Below, one piece after another: positions 1 to 5,471 of a stretch of DNA of 8,773 nt (the stretch's first letter is position 1; each line of letters opens with the position of its first letter). Below the pieces are notes generated by a model, which worked only from the letters and a program-made list of their open reading frames with translations, did no database searches and had not been told where the DNA came from. The DNA is from Lysobacterales bacterium (lineage in GTDB: Bacteria > Pseudomonadota > Gammaproteobacteria > Xanthomonadales > Marinicellaceae): assembly GCA_026990095.1 (NCBI GenBank), contig JALSIL010000556.1, positions 1 through 8,773 of the forward strand. Reading direction: 5' to 3'. The position numbers and the translations under genes were made by a program.

Positions 1-59
1 GGTTGAATCTTTTCAAATTGTTCTCGACTTATATCACTCGGGTATCTTTTATCTTCCAT
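1..59 (-). CDS. IS5-family transposase, N-terminal fragment (runs off window)
   Basis: Read on the minus strand from the ATG at 59-57, the frame gives MEDKRYPSDISREQFEKIQ and continues out of the window without a stop. The pattern YPSDISREQFEKI is the characteristic N-terminus of IS5-family DDE transposases (the helix-turn-helix-like DUF4096 region), which cut and paste the element through a DDE catalytic core further along. Only 19 residues are visible, so intactness cannot be judged. The start codon sits inside a run of heptamer repeats; no good Shine-Dalgarno sequence is visible. The family call rests on recognition of this short motif. Confidence 0.75.
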   Translation of the reverse strand, partial: MEDKRYPSDISREQFEKIQ

Positions 60-78
60 CGTTCATCTTTCATCTTTC
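44..78. repeat. Five tandem 7-bp repeats (ATCTTTC-type)
   Basis: Five consecutive heptamers lie at 44-50, 51-57, 58-64, 65-71 and 72-78: ATCTTTT, ATCTTCC, ATCGTTC, ATCTTTC and ATCTTTC. On the complement this reads as GAAAGAT units running into the transposase start. The array lies inside the presumed IS end, between the terminal repeat and the transposase, and may have arisen by slippage. A 12-bp direct repeat, TTTCAAATTGTT, flanks it at 11-22 and 75-86. Confidence 0.7.
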
Positions 79-84
79 AAATTG

Positions 85-786
85 TTAAATGATACTATTA
101 ATGTCAGATCTTGAACAGGTTCTAACAGCACCACCTTCTATTACCCAGGATTGTTGTACCCATTGTAAACCAGTTGTTAATTGGTGAGTTAAACTATTTC
201 CCTCTTTCCAGCGTCCATTATATTCAATAACTGCATATAGTTCTGATGACATTCCCCAGTCCGGATACTCTGCTGGAAAAAGCCGATATTGCCAGGATAC
301 ATCAAAACGGCCACTATCTGGGCGGCTATTAATCCCTGTTTGGTATAAGCCATCAATATCTATTTCATATCGATTGCTAAAATGGGTAAAAACAAAACCG
401 GTTTGAATGGCCATTTCGCGTTCATCAGCTGTCGGTATTATAATTCCTCCGAGTAGTCCTAAACGATTTGTACCGGTCAGATAATCGTCTTGCCAAATGA
501 TATGTCGGTATAACATAGAAACATCACCAAAACGTTGACCGCTTGCTCCAGAAAAACGATAACTTTCGCTGAGGAATAAAGTTTGATTATTGCTAATGCC
601 ATAGGCGACATTGGTGGTTAATTGATCATAATCTGCTTCTAGTGCATGTTCAAAAAATAGTCGTATTACGGTTCCCTCTTTATCCAGGGGCAATGCAACA
701 AATGATCGCAAACCCATAGCGTGACAACTATTGAAAAAAATTATTCCAATGCTAAAAAGTACTAGCAGGTAATTAGTTCTTTTCAT
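85..786 (-). CDS. Outer-membrane beta-barrel protein of the metal operon, 3' end probably disrupted
   Basis: The chosen start is the ATG at 786, which gives a clean signal peptide (MKRTNYLLVLFSIGIIFFNSCHA) and a 14-bp overlap with the preceding merP-like gene. An ATG at 825 would add 13 residues ahead of the signal and overlap more. The mature part has alternating polar/hydrophobic strands, many aromatic residues, and motifs such as GGIIIPTADE and ELYAVIEYNGRW, like small outer-membrane 'transporter' proteins of the MetA-like/phenol-pathway porin type. The product is about 233 residues. The end is odd: after VIEGGAV the frame runs into RTCSRSDINSII, which does not look like a closing beta strand. 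This is where the IS end is inferred. As the third gene of the merT-merP unit it could pass metal or a ligand through the outer membrane; that role is inference from context. Confidence 0.65.
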   Translation of the reverse strand: MKRTNYLLVLFSIGIIFFNSCHAMGLRSFVALPLDKEGTVIRLFFEHALEADYDQLTTNVAYGISNNQTLFLSESYRFSGASGQRFGDVSMLYRHIIWQDDYLTGTNRLGLLGGIIIPTADEREMAIQTGFVFTHFSNRYEIDIDGLYQTGINSRPDSGRFDVSWQYRLFPAEYPDWGMSSELYAVIEYNGRWKEGNSLTHQLTTGLQWVQQSWVIEGGAVRTCSRSDINSII

Positions 787-1078
787 TCGATAAAATAGAA
801 ATTTTTGTTGGAGTAAATCCAGCATCGATAACAGCTTGTTTGAGGGTTGCTAAGTCCGGTTGATTTTCTTCTGTGACAAGGCGAACTTTTTTTAATTTCA
901 AACTAACTTGTACCTTGGATACAGCTTTCATTTGCCTAAACTTTCGTTCCAAACCATCAACACAAAAAGCACATGTCATTCCATGAACATCAATTTCAAC
1001 TGTTCTTGACCAAGCTGATTGAAGTTGTAAAACAAGGAATACCAGAATTAACAGGCGGAATATTTTCATTATAGTCAT
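773..1078 (-). CDS. MerP-like periplasmic heavy-metal-binding protein (copy 1)
   Basis: A small secreted HMA-domain protein expected to bind a soft metal ion in the periplasm and hand it to the membrane protein encoded just upstream. From the ATG at 1078 it has 101 residues: a hydrophobic signal sequence (IFRLLILVFLVLQLQSAWS), then a ferredoxin-like HMA fold with the GMTCAFC motif (Cys36 and Cys39). It ends near GFTP, where classical MerP has GYPA. The open frame extends upstream to a TTG at 1147 inside the merT-like gene, which I reject. The ATG at 1078 lies 5 bases after that gene's stop; the ATG at 1069 is also possible. Its 3' end overlaps the barrel gene. The sequence is clearly diverged from the second MerP in this window, so this is not a recent duplication. 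Confidence 0.85.
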   Translation of the reverse strand: MTIMKIFRLLILVFLVLQLQSAWSRTVEIDVHGMTCAFCVDGLERKFRQMKAVSKVQVSLKLKKVRLVTEENQPDLATLKQAVIDAGFTPTKISILSNEKN

Positions 1079-1083
1079 TTTGT

Positions 1084-1488
1084 TTAGATGTTTAGTAATT
1101 GGCGAAAAGGCAATATTAAAACGCTGAAAAATAACCCCAACAGCCAAAGCACAACACTCAAGTTAAATAACCATCGATTCCATTGTTTTGCTTTATTACA
1201 ATAATTGGCTAATGTTGGATCAGCAGGACAGTTTTGATTGGGTTTCCAGATAGTCCATGCCAGAATCATTAGTAATAAGCCTGAAATACTTAATGTCCAG
1301 AATTTATGTTCCGCTAAAAATAACAGCCCAGGGATGTTGTAGAAAAGACCTGCTACGACCGCTCCAAAACCAAGTGTTACCAATAATATCGGTAATGCGC
1401 AGCATAGTAATGTGCTACCGGTTGCAAATAAAGTAATCCAGCTTAACCATGGTTTTTTATACTGTGGTATTTGGTTAATTTGGCTCAT
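1084..1488 (-). CDS. MerT-like inner-membrane metal transporter (copy 1, divergent)
   Basis: A 134-residue membrane protein with about three hydrophobic segments (about 15-55, 63-82 and 104-127). The first carries the MerT signature STLLCCALPILLVTLGFGA with vicinal Cys29-Cys30, the metal-accepting pair of MerT. Two more cysteines (Cys87, Cys97) lie in the loop after the second segment but are spaced 10 apart, not 6 as in classical MerT, and the GEVCAIP loop motif is absent. It is therefore MerT-like and may have a different metal or partner. It is the first gene of a minus-strand unit followed 5 bases later by the MerP-like gene, and its start lies about 35 bases downstream of a strong MerR-type promoter. 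No clear Shine-Dalgarno sequence precedes the ATG. Confidence 0.82.
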   Translation of the reverse strand: MSQINQIPQYKKPWLSWITLFATGSTLLCCALPILLVTLGFGAVVAGLFYNIPGLLFLAEHKFWTLSISGLLLMILAWTIWKPNQNCPADPTLANYCNKAKQWNRWLFNLSVVLWLLGLFFSVLILPFRQLLNI

Positions 1489-1521
1489 ATTGAAATTCGA
1501 AATGTTTATATTCTGTATGCT

Positions 1522-1552
1522 ATTATAAAACCTATAGTAACTATAGGTTCAA
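1522..1552 (-). promoter_or_regulatory. MerR-class promoter and operator for the merT1-merP1-barrel operon
   Basis: On the minus strand the -35 TTGAAC (1552-1547) and a perfect -10 TATAAT (1527-1522) are separated by 19 bp, the over-long spacer that MerR-family activators untwist. A perfect dyad fills the spacer: the arms AACCTATAG (1529-1537) and CTATAGGTT (1541-1549) flank TAA. As I recall them, the operator core (CTATAGT-AC) resembles CadR/PbrR-type sites more than the mercury operator of Tn501. The divergent merR-like gene begins 12 bp beyond the -35 box, so its AAGG ribosome site (1551-1554) overlaps this element and autoregulation is likely. Confidence 0.92.
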
Positions 1553-1564
1553 GGTATTTTTACA

Positions 1565-1981
1565 ATGTCGCAAACTGAGTTCTTTATTGGCCAATTGGCA
1601 AAACACACAAATTGTAAAGTCGAAACCATTCACTATTATGAAAAAACTGGGATAATGCCTAAGCCTCCTAGAACAGCAGGAGGACATAGAATATATTGTT
1701 TGTCGGATGCCAAGCGGCTTCAATTTATTCGCCGTAGTCGAGAACTTGGCTTTAGCATTGAACAAATTAAAGAGTTACTTAGGTTTATTGATGAATCTGG
1801 TCATTATTGCGGAGAAGTGAAAGCAATGGCAACGCAGCAAGCCATTGATGTTCAAAATAAAATTGACGATTTATTAAGACTAAAAAAAGCCTTAAATGAG
1901 GTTATTTGTGAGTGTAAGGGTGGTGGTTATTCTATAGACGACTGTCCTATCATTGATGCTCTTTATGTTGAAAAGCAGTAA
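1565..1981 (+). CDS. MerR-family metal-responsive regulator (copy 1)
   Basis: A 138-residue MerR-family activator. Residues 6-72 form the winged helix-turn-helix (FIGQLAKHTNCKVETIHYYEKTGI, then the wing with GGHRIY). A dimerisation helix follows, then a C-terminal metal loop, CECKGGGYSIDDCP. Candidate ligands are Cys82 with Cys115/Cys117 and Cys127. Cys82 to Cys117 has the MerR spacing (35), but the last interval is 10, not 9, so specificity may differ from Hg(II). It is divergent from the merT1-merP1-barrel operon and adjacent to that operon's dyad, so it is the natural regulator of it. An AAGG at 1551-1554 serves as ribosome site. It may lead a plus-strand unit with the TerB-like, PPOX and second MerR genes (gap of 56 bp to the next gene). 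Confidence 0.9.
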   Translation: MSQTEFFIGQLAKHTNCKVETIHYYEKTGIMPKPPRTAGGHRIYCLSDAKRLQFIRRSRELGFSIEQIKELLRFIDESGHYCGEVKAMATQQAIDVQNKIDDLLRLKKALNEVICECKGGGYSIDDCPIIDALYVEKQ

Positions 1982-2037
1982 TCTAACCAGCCAGCTAAAA
2001 TTGAACACATAACACTGTATATATAAACGAAAACAAA

Positions 2038-2505
2038 ATGATCGAAAAAATAAAAATGTTCTTCAATGAACATATGAAACTTTCTGCCCCCGACCAACTC
2101 TCAACAGATAATCTCCGTATTGCCTGTGCTGCCTTGTTATTAGAAATGATGACGATGGATGATAGAATTGATAGTAATGAGCAGCAAGCAGTTTTGTCGT
2201 TATTGACTGATCAGTTTGCTTTAACTTCAGAGCAGGCAAATACTTTAGTTGATTTGGCTAGTCAGGAAAGAGATCAAGCGACAGATTATTACCAATTTAC
2301 ATCCTTGATCAATAAGCAATATACCCAGGATCAAAAAAAACAATTGATCGAATCGTTATGGAAAATTGCTTATGTAGACGGCGTTTTGGATATGAACGAA
2401 GAGTATCTGGTGCGAAAAATTGCCGATTTATTATATGTGCCGCATGTTGATTTAATTATGACGAAACTTCGTGTCCAGGAGTCCAATAACAAATCTTCTC
2501 GTTAA
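2038..2505 (+). CDS. TerB-like (tellurite resistance TerB/DjlA-fold) protein
   Basis: A 155-residue, cytosolic, all-helical protein of the TerB type (COG4103-like). The family is recognised by two related helical halves, each with an acidic motif: MDDRIDSNE around residues 40-48 and YVDGVLDMNEE around 112-122. In TerB-fold proteins these carboxylates can bind divalent cations. No signal peptide or membrane segment is present, and there is a single cysteine (Cys30). The precise function of stand-alone members is unknown; a stress or metal-sensing role is suggested only by its place between two MerR regulators. It starts 56 bp after the first regulator and ends 20 bp before the flavin-binding gene, consistent with co-transcription. 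The ribosome site is weak. Confidence 0.75.
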   Translation: MIEKIKMFFNEHMKLSAPDQLSTDNLRIACAALLLEMMTMDDRIDSNEQQAVLSLLTDQFALTSEQANTLVDLASQERDQATDYYQFTSLINKQYTQDQKKQLIESLWKIAYVDGVLDMNEEYLVRKIADLLYVPHVDLIMTKLRVQESNNKSSR

Positions 2506-2525
2506 TTTTCTACTCGTGACGCTTT

Positions 2526-3071
2526 ATGGCTAAACAATTTTCCTATTTAAATGAACAGCATCAAAACTTTATTGAAAAGCAGCATATATTTTTTGTTGCA
2601 ACGGCAGGAAAGGACGGGCATGTGAATGTTTCGCCAAAAGGCATGAATTCTCTGAAAATTCTCGCCGAAGATCGTCTTGTCTGGTTAAATTATACGGGTA
2701 GCGGTAATGAGACTGCTGCCCATATTCTTGAGTCGAACCGGATGACTCTTATGTTTTGTTCATTTGTTGAGCAACCTTTGATTTTAAGAGTGTATGGTGA
2801 AGTTGAGTTGATTTACCGTAAAGATGACAGATGGTCTGAATATGCTGAGTTTTTTCCCGAATCACCTGGTTCTCGACAAATATTTGTCGTTAAAATCAAT
2901 TTGGTGCAAACATCATGTGGTTTTGGTGTGCCATTTTATGAGTATAAGGGGGAGCGTCCAACTTTGGAAAAGTGGGCCGAAAAAAAAGGTGTCAGAGGGA
3001 TAGAGGAATATTGGCTGGAAAATAACCGAATTAGCATGGATGGCAAGGATACTGGTCTTTTGTTGGACTGA
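2526..3071 (+). CDS. Pyridoxamine 5'-phosphate oxidase-fold (PPOX) FMN-binding protein
   Basis: A 181-residue cytosolic protein with the split beta-barrel flavin-binding fold. Recognisable parts are IFFVATAGKDGHVNVSPKG (about 22-40, first strands and phosphate-contacting region), LVWLNYTGSGNETAAHI (about 51-67) and the RVYGEVELI strand (about 88-96), followed by a C-terminal section with QTSCGFGVPFYEY. This matches the broad 'pyridoxamine 5'-phosphate oxidase family' of flavin or F420/heme-handling proteins, not a true PdxH. Substrate cannot be read from sequence; a redox or detoxification reaction is possible. It ends 3 bp before the second MerR gene, so the two are almost certainly translated from one message. 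Confidence 0.82.
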   Translation: MAKQFSYLNEQHQNFIEKQHIFFVATAGKDGHVNVSPKGMNSLKILAEDRLVWLNYTGSGNETAAHILESNRMTLMFCSFVEQPLILRVYGEVELIYRKDDRWSEYAEFFPESPGSRQIFVVKINLVQTSCGFGVPFYEYKGERPTLEKWAEKKGVRGIEEYWLENNRISMDGKDTGLLLD

Positions 3072-3074
3072 ATT

Positions 3075-3485
3075 ATGCCGTTAACGATTGGGAAATTAGC
3101 TAAACAAGCCGGGGTAACCATCGAAACAATTCGTTATTATCAACGTAAAGGGTTGCTTGAACAGCCCAGAAAGCCGGAGACGGGCTATCGCCAATATCCA
3201 AAACAAGCAATTTCCAGAATTCGTTTTATTAAGCGTGCGCAGCAAACTGGATTTACGCTAAAAGAAATTTTGGAGCTGTTGACTCTTGAAAGTGATCATT
3301 GTCAAGATGTCCAGGAACTTGCAACAGCAAAATTAAGCCAAATTGACAGCCAAATACAAAATTTGACACGCTTACGGAAGGTTTTGCAGGAGTTAGTTAA
3401 TGGTTGCGCTTCCAATAAGTCAGTTGCGCGCTGTTCCCTGATTGATTCACTTTCGCAGGAGCCAAAAAACACCATTCATTCCTAA
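3075..3485 (+). CDS. merR: MerR-type mercury-responsive regulator (copy 2)
   Basis: A 136-residue MerR protein close to the classical form. The N-terminal helix-turn-helix (LTIGKLAKQAGVTIETIRYYQRKGLL) resembles Tn501/Tn21 MerR. Cys76, Cys111 and Cys120 reproduce exactly the 35- and 9-residue spacing of the Hg(II)-binding triad (Cys82/117/126 in Tn501). This supports Hg(II) sensing better than in the first copy. It starts 3 bp after the PPOX gene. Unusually, it is not divergent from a mer operon: it reads in the same direction as merT2, whose operator is about 170 bp downstream, beyond an inverted-repeat copy. Its last residues (Ile-His-Ser-stop) are encoded by the outer edge of that repeat, so the original C-terminus may have been replaced. 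Confidence 0.9.
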   Translation: MPLTIGKLAKQAGVTIETIRYYQRKGLLEQPRKPETGYRQYPKQAISRIRFIKRAQQTGFTLKEILELLTLESDHCQDVQELATAKLSQIDSQIQNLTRLRKVLQELVNGCASNKSVARCSLIDSLSQEPKNTIHS

Positions 3486-3637
3486 GCAGCATGCGTAGAA
3501 TAAGTTGGGCAACTGGTGCAGTATTTTTATTCGTTTTCAAGACATAGAAATTGGCGCATAGCCAGTTATATAACCATTTTCACACCGCAGAAGACGGATA
3601 ACATGAGAAACCAGTTGTTCAAATTGTTTCATGCACG
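3474..3637 (+). repeat. Inverted-repeat copy A (left boundary of merT-merP-GTPase block)
   Basis: This segment matches, in inverse orientation, the segment 5463-5614. Three blocks are evident. The outer edge ATTCATTCCTAA (3474-3485) compares with ATTGATTCCTAA. A 36-bp core (3498-3533) differs from 5556-5591 at 2 positions. A 41-bp block (3553-3593) differs from 5496-5536 at 7 positions. The inner edge TTTCATGCACG (3627-3637) is identical to the complement of 5463-5473. The outer edge carries the stop codon of merR copy 2. This accounts for most of the gap between merR and merT2. Confidence 0.88.
3491..3547 (+). CDS. Possible 18-residue microprotein in repeat copy A (doubtful)
   Basis: An ATG at 3491 opens a frame coding MRRISWATGAVFLFVFKT. 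It shares the core ISWAxGAVFLFVxK with the frame in copy B, in the same register. Two of the core differences are synonymous (AGT/AGC, GTT/GTA). No ribosome site is visible and the N-terminal part differs, so it may only be the decayed remnant of the copy-B frame. Confidence 0.2.
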   Translation: MRRISWATGAVFLFVFKT

Positions 3638-3653
3638 TTCCCAAGTAAAACTC

Positions 3654-3685
3654 TTGACTCTGGTCTACAGAACAGAGTTTAAAAT
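3654..3685 (+). promoter_or_regulatory. MerR-class promoter and operator of the merT2-merP2-GTPase operon
   Basis: The -35 TTGACT (3654-3659) and -10 TAAAAT (3680-3685) are 20 bp apart, the long spacer typical of MerR-family targets. A 22-bp dyad at 3657-3678 has outer arms ACTCTG (3657-3662) and CAGAGT (3673-3678), with TCT/AGA pairs inside; 9 of 11 base pairs are symmetric. As I recall it, the ACTCTGG...CAGAGT form with a 20-bp spacer resembles ZntR-type sites, and it is unlike the dyad at 1529-1549, so the two operators probably have different regulators. A transcript would start near 3692, about 65 bases before merT2. Confidence 0.88.
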
Positions 3686-3758
3686 TTATGCTAGTGGCGA
3701 AATTTTTTTCAGAGCTTCAGTTTGAAACCGGTAAGCGATTCAGTTTAGGAGTATTCTT

Positions 3759-4130
3759 ATGACAACAGAACAACAAACATCTAGAAAGGGGTGGTTTTCC
3801 TGGATAGGTATTGGGGCAGTTTTAGGAGCGATTGGTGCTTCAGTGTGTTGCGTTGGTCCTTTACTATTATTATCTTTGGGTTTTGGAGGTGCATGGATGA
3901 GCACCTTGACATCCATGGAAAGTGTCAGGCCATTTTTTATCGTTTTGACATTGGTTTTTATTGGCCTTGGCTATTGGAAGCTGTATCTACAACCCGATAA
4001 TTGTGATGAGGGGGAGGTATGTGCTATTCCTGATGTTAAACAAAAACAGCGTTTACTTTTCTGGGTTGGTTCAGGGCTTATTTTGTTGCTCTTGGCTTTT
4101 CCTTGGTATGCACCTTTTTTTCTGGAGTAA
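3759..4130 (+). CDS. merT: MerT mercuric ion transporter (classical form)
   Basis: A 123-residue inner-membrane protein of the MerT family, which takes Hg(II) from periplasmic MerP and moves it to the cytosol. Three hydrophobic segments are visible (about 16-41, 56-77 and 98-119). The first holds the vicinal pair Cys30-Cys31 in ASVCCVGPLLLLSLGFGGAW. The cytosolic loop has Cys82 and Cys88 in NCDEGEVCAIP, spaced 6 as in Tn501 MerT. Length and motifs are typical, so this copy looks intact. The start is fixed by an AGGAG (3747-3751) 7 bases ahead of the ATG. It is first in a unit with merP and the COG0523 GTPase. Confidence 0.95.
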   Translation: MTTEQQTSRKGWFSWIGIGAVLGAIGASVCCVGPLLLLSLGFGGAWMSTLTSMESVRPFFIVLTLVFIGLGYWKLYLQPDNCDEGEVCAIPDVKQKQRLLFWVGSGLILLLLAFPWYAPFFLE

Positions 4131-4136
4131 TTAATA

Positions 4137-4454
4137 ATGAACATTAAAACTTTGTTATTTATTTTAAGTTATTTGCTTATGTCGCCTGTAAATGCAGTAC
4201 AGTTGGAAAATCAGAGCCAACAACAAGAACTTGCACAAAAAGTAACCTTGGATATGCAAAACATGACTTGCGCTTTATGCAAAATAACGATTAAAAAGGC
4301 ACTCCAGGCGGTTGATGGCGTGCAAAAAGTTAATGTCGATTTTGATTCCAAAACGGCTGAAGTTGTTTTTGATCCGCAAAAGACTAATACCAATGTTTTA
4401 ATCAAAGCAACAACAGATGTTGGTTATCCCGCATCAATTCATCAGGAAAAATAG
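4137..4454 (+). CDS. merP: MerP periplasmic mercury-binding protein
   Basis: A 105-residue exported HMA-domain protein that binds Hg(II) in the periplasm and delivers it to MerT. Residues 1-20 are a signal peptide ending in VNA. A polar linker rich in glutamine follows, then the HMA domain with NMTCALCKITIKKAL (Cys45, Cys48), matching MerP's GMTCxxCPITVKKA except for Asn in place of Gly and Lys in place of Pro. It ends with the family-like VGYPAS. It starts 6 bp after merT, with GGAG (4124-4127) within the end of merT as ribosome site, so translation is coupled. The stop codon lies in an A/T hairpin that separates it from the GTPase gene. Confidence 0.94.
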   Translation: MNIKTLLFILSYLLMSPVNAVQLENQSQQQELAQKVTLDMQNMTCALCKITIKKALQAVDGVQKVNVDFDSKTAEVVFDPQKTNTNVLIKATTDVGYPASIHQEK

Positions 4455-4464
4455 TTCTATTTTT
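4447..4464 (+). terminator. A/T-only perfect hairpin between merP and GTPase gene (possible attenuator)
   Basis: AAAAATAG (4447-4454) and CTATTTTT (4457-4464) form a perfect 8-bp inverted repeat with a 2-base loop that includes the merP stop codon. There is almost no G:C pairing, so as an intrinsic terminator it would be weak. It might trim or partly terminate the message before the GTPase gene, or be chance in AT-rich DNA. Confidence 0.3.
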
Positions 4465-4490
4465 ATTGTATGAGTTAGACCTTCAATCCA

Positions 4491-5471
4491 ATGCCGGAAA
4501 AATTACTGCGGATTCCAACAAATTTAGTTATGGGATTTCTTGGAGTGGGTAAAACGACGGCAATTCTCAATTTATTAACGCAAAAACCGGATAATGAAAG
4601 ATGGGCGATTTTGGTTAATGAATTTGGAAAGGTTGGTATCGACGGCGCCATTTTTGAGGCGGCAGGGGCAACAGTAAAAGAAGTTGCCGGAGGGTGTTTA
4701 TGTTGTGCCGTTGGCTTGCCTTTCAAAATAAGCATAAACCGTTTGTTGAAAGAGACCAAACCTGATCGTTTGTTAATTGAACCGACCGGTTTGGGACACC
4801 CCCAAAAAGTGTTGGAGATGTTGCAAAATGGTATTTTTAAAGATGTTCTGGATTTAAAAGCAACGATTTGTCTGGTTGATCCGAACAATCTAATGAACAA
4901 ACGTTACAATACTCACAAAAATTTTATTGATCAAATGGCTTTGGCTGATATTCTGGTCGCCAACAAAATTGATTTGGCAGATGCAAATGCCATTACAATT
5001 TTTGATGAGCAGGCCCGAAAACATAAACCGGCAAAGACATTAATTGCACAAACAACACGCGGTCAATTAGATATTGCCTGGCTTGATATGCCAAGAACTA
5101 TGACTAGGCAAGCATCATTTCCTGATGCGCACCGAAACCGGGTTTTGCTTGCCATTGAAGGCAGTGATAATTTATTGACCAATAAAGAGGACGGTTTTCA
5201 AAGCTTTGGCTACGTTTTTCCTGAGCAAGCTCGTTTTAATTATCGACAATTGATCGATTTATTGGCAAAACTTGAGGCGGAAAGAATCAAGGGGTTATTT
5301 TTTACTGAGAAGGGGTGGTTTATCATTAATTGCGTTAATGGTGTATTCAACTGCTTGCCGTGTCCGCCGTCGAAATCCAGCAAACTGGAAATCATTGCGG
5401 TTGAAAATAAATGCTGTGATATTTCGGCGGCATTAAACCAATGTTTTGCGGATAGAAAGGAGCGTGCATGA
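4491..5471 (+). CDS. COG0523/CobW-type GTPase (metallochaperone)
   Basis: A 326-residue P-loop GTPase of the G3E/COG0523 family, whose members (CobW, YeiR/ZNG1, the nitrile hydratase activator group) use GTP to insert or sequester metals. Visible motifs are Walker A GFLGVGKTT (15-23), NEFG (43-46), the family metal site GGCLCC with Cys69, Cys71 and Cys72, EPTG (97-100) and the guanine-specificity motif NKID (158-161). A CobW_C-like domain follows from about residue 236. The C-terminal part is unusually cysteine-rich: Cys281, Cys288, Cys291, Cys308, Cys309 and Cys318, suggesting a second soft-metal site. It lies 36 bp after merP with no strong ribosome site, and its stop codon falls in the inverted-repeat edge. 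Co-transcription with merT-merP suggests a role in handling the imported metal or replacing zinc lost during metal stress; that is inference. Confidence 0.92.
   Translation: MPEKLLRIPTNLVMGFLGVGKTTAILNLLTQKPDNERWAILVNEFGKVGIDGAIFEAAGATVKEVAGGCLCCAVGLPFKISINRLLKETKPDRLLIEPTGLGHPQKVLEMLQNGIFKDVLDLKATICLVDPNNLMNKRYNTHKNFIDQMALADILVANKIDLADANAITIFDEQARKHKPAKTLIAQTTRGQLDIAWLDMPRTMTRQASFPDAHRNRVLLAIEGSDNLLTNKEDGFQSFGYVFPEQARFNYRQLIDLLAKLEAERIKGLFFTEKGWFIINCVNGVFNCLPCPPSKSSKLEIIAVENKCCDISAALNQCFADRKERA

Larger units (their letters stand above)
1..122 (-). mobile_element. Left end of an IS5-family insertion sequence (partial)
   Basis: The start of an IS5-type transposase reads leftward off the window edge. 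About 63 bases upstream of its ATG, the minus strand has GAACCTGTTCAAGATCTGA (104-122), which resembles the terminal inverted repeats of IS5-family elements. It is preceded by TTA (123-125 on the complement), a plausible 3-bp target duplication of the TNA type. The other terminus is outside the window, so the boundary at 122 is inferred and not proven. The neighbouring barrel gene loses its family-like sequence at exactly this point, which supports the boundary. Confidence 0.55.

Noticed and set aside
787..825. Upstream ATG (825) for the outer-membrane protein
   Set aside because: It places 13 residues ahead of a good signal peptide and increases overlap with the merP-like gene; the start at 786 is more natural.
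1079..1147. Longer N-terminus for the MerP-like protein
   Set aside because: It would begin at a TTG inside the merT-like gene and put 23 residues before a normal signal peptide; the ATG at 1078 is better placed.
3619..3629. 11-bp match TTCAAATTGTT shared with the IS end (12-22, 76-86)
   Set aside because: Short, AT-rich and not part of the conserved repeat blocks; likely chance.
3474..3637. Integron attC-like recombination site, because the repeat begins at gene ends
   Set aside because: No core site of the GTTRRRY type and no paired R/L boxes were found; the copies are inverted, not head-to-tail.
3516..3725. A 69-residue open frame between merR and merT2
   Set aside because: It runs through the inverted repeat and straight across the MerR operator and promoter, has no ribosome site, and shows no family-like features.
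4475..4900. Minus-strand open frame of 141 codons opposite the GTPase
   Set aside because: It lies opposite the well-supported Walker A and CxCC region of the GTPase gene and has no recognisable features; a shadow frame.
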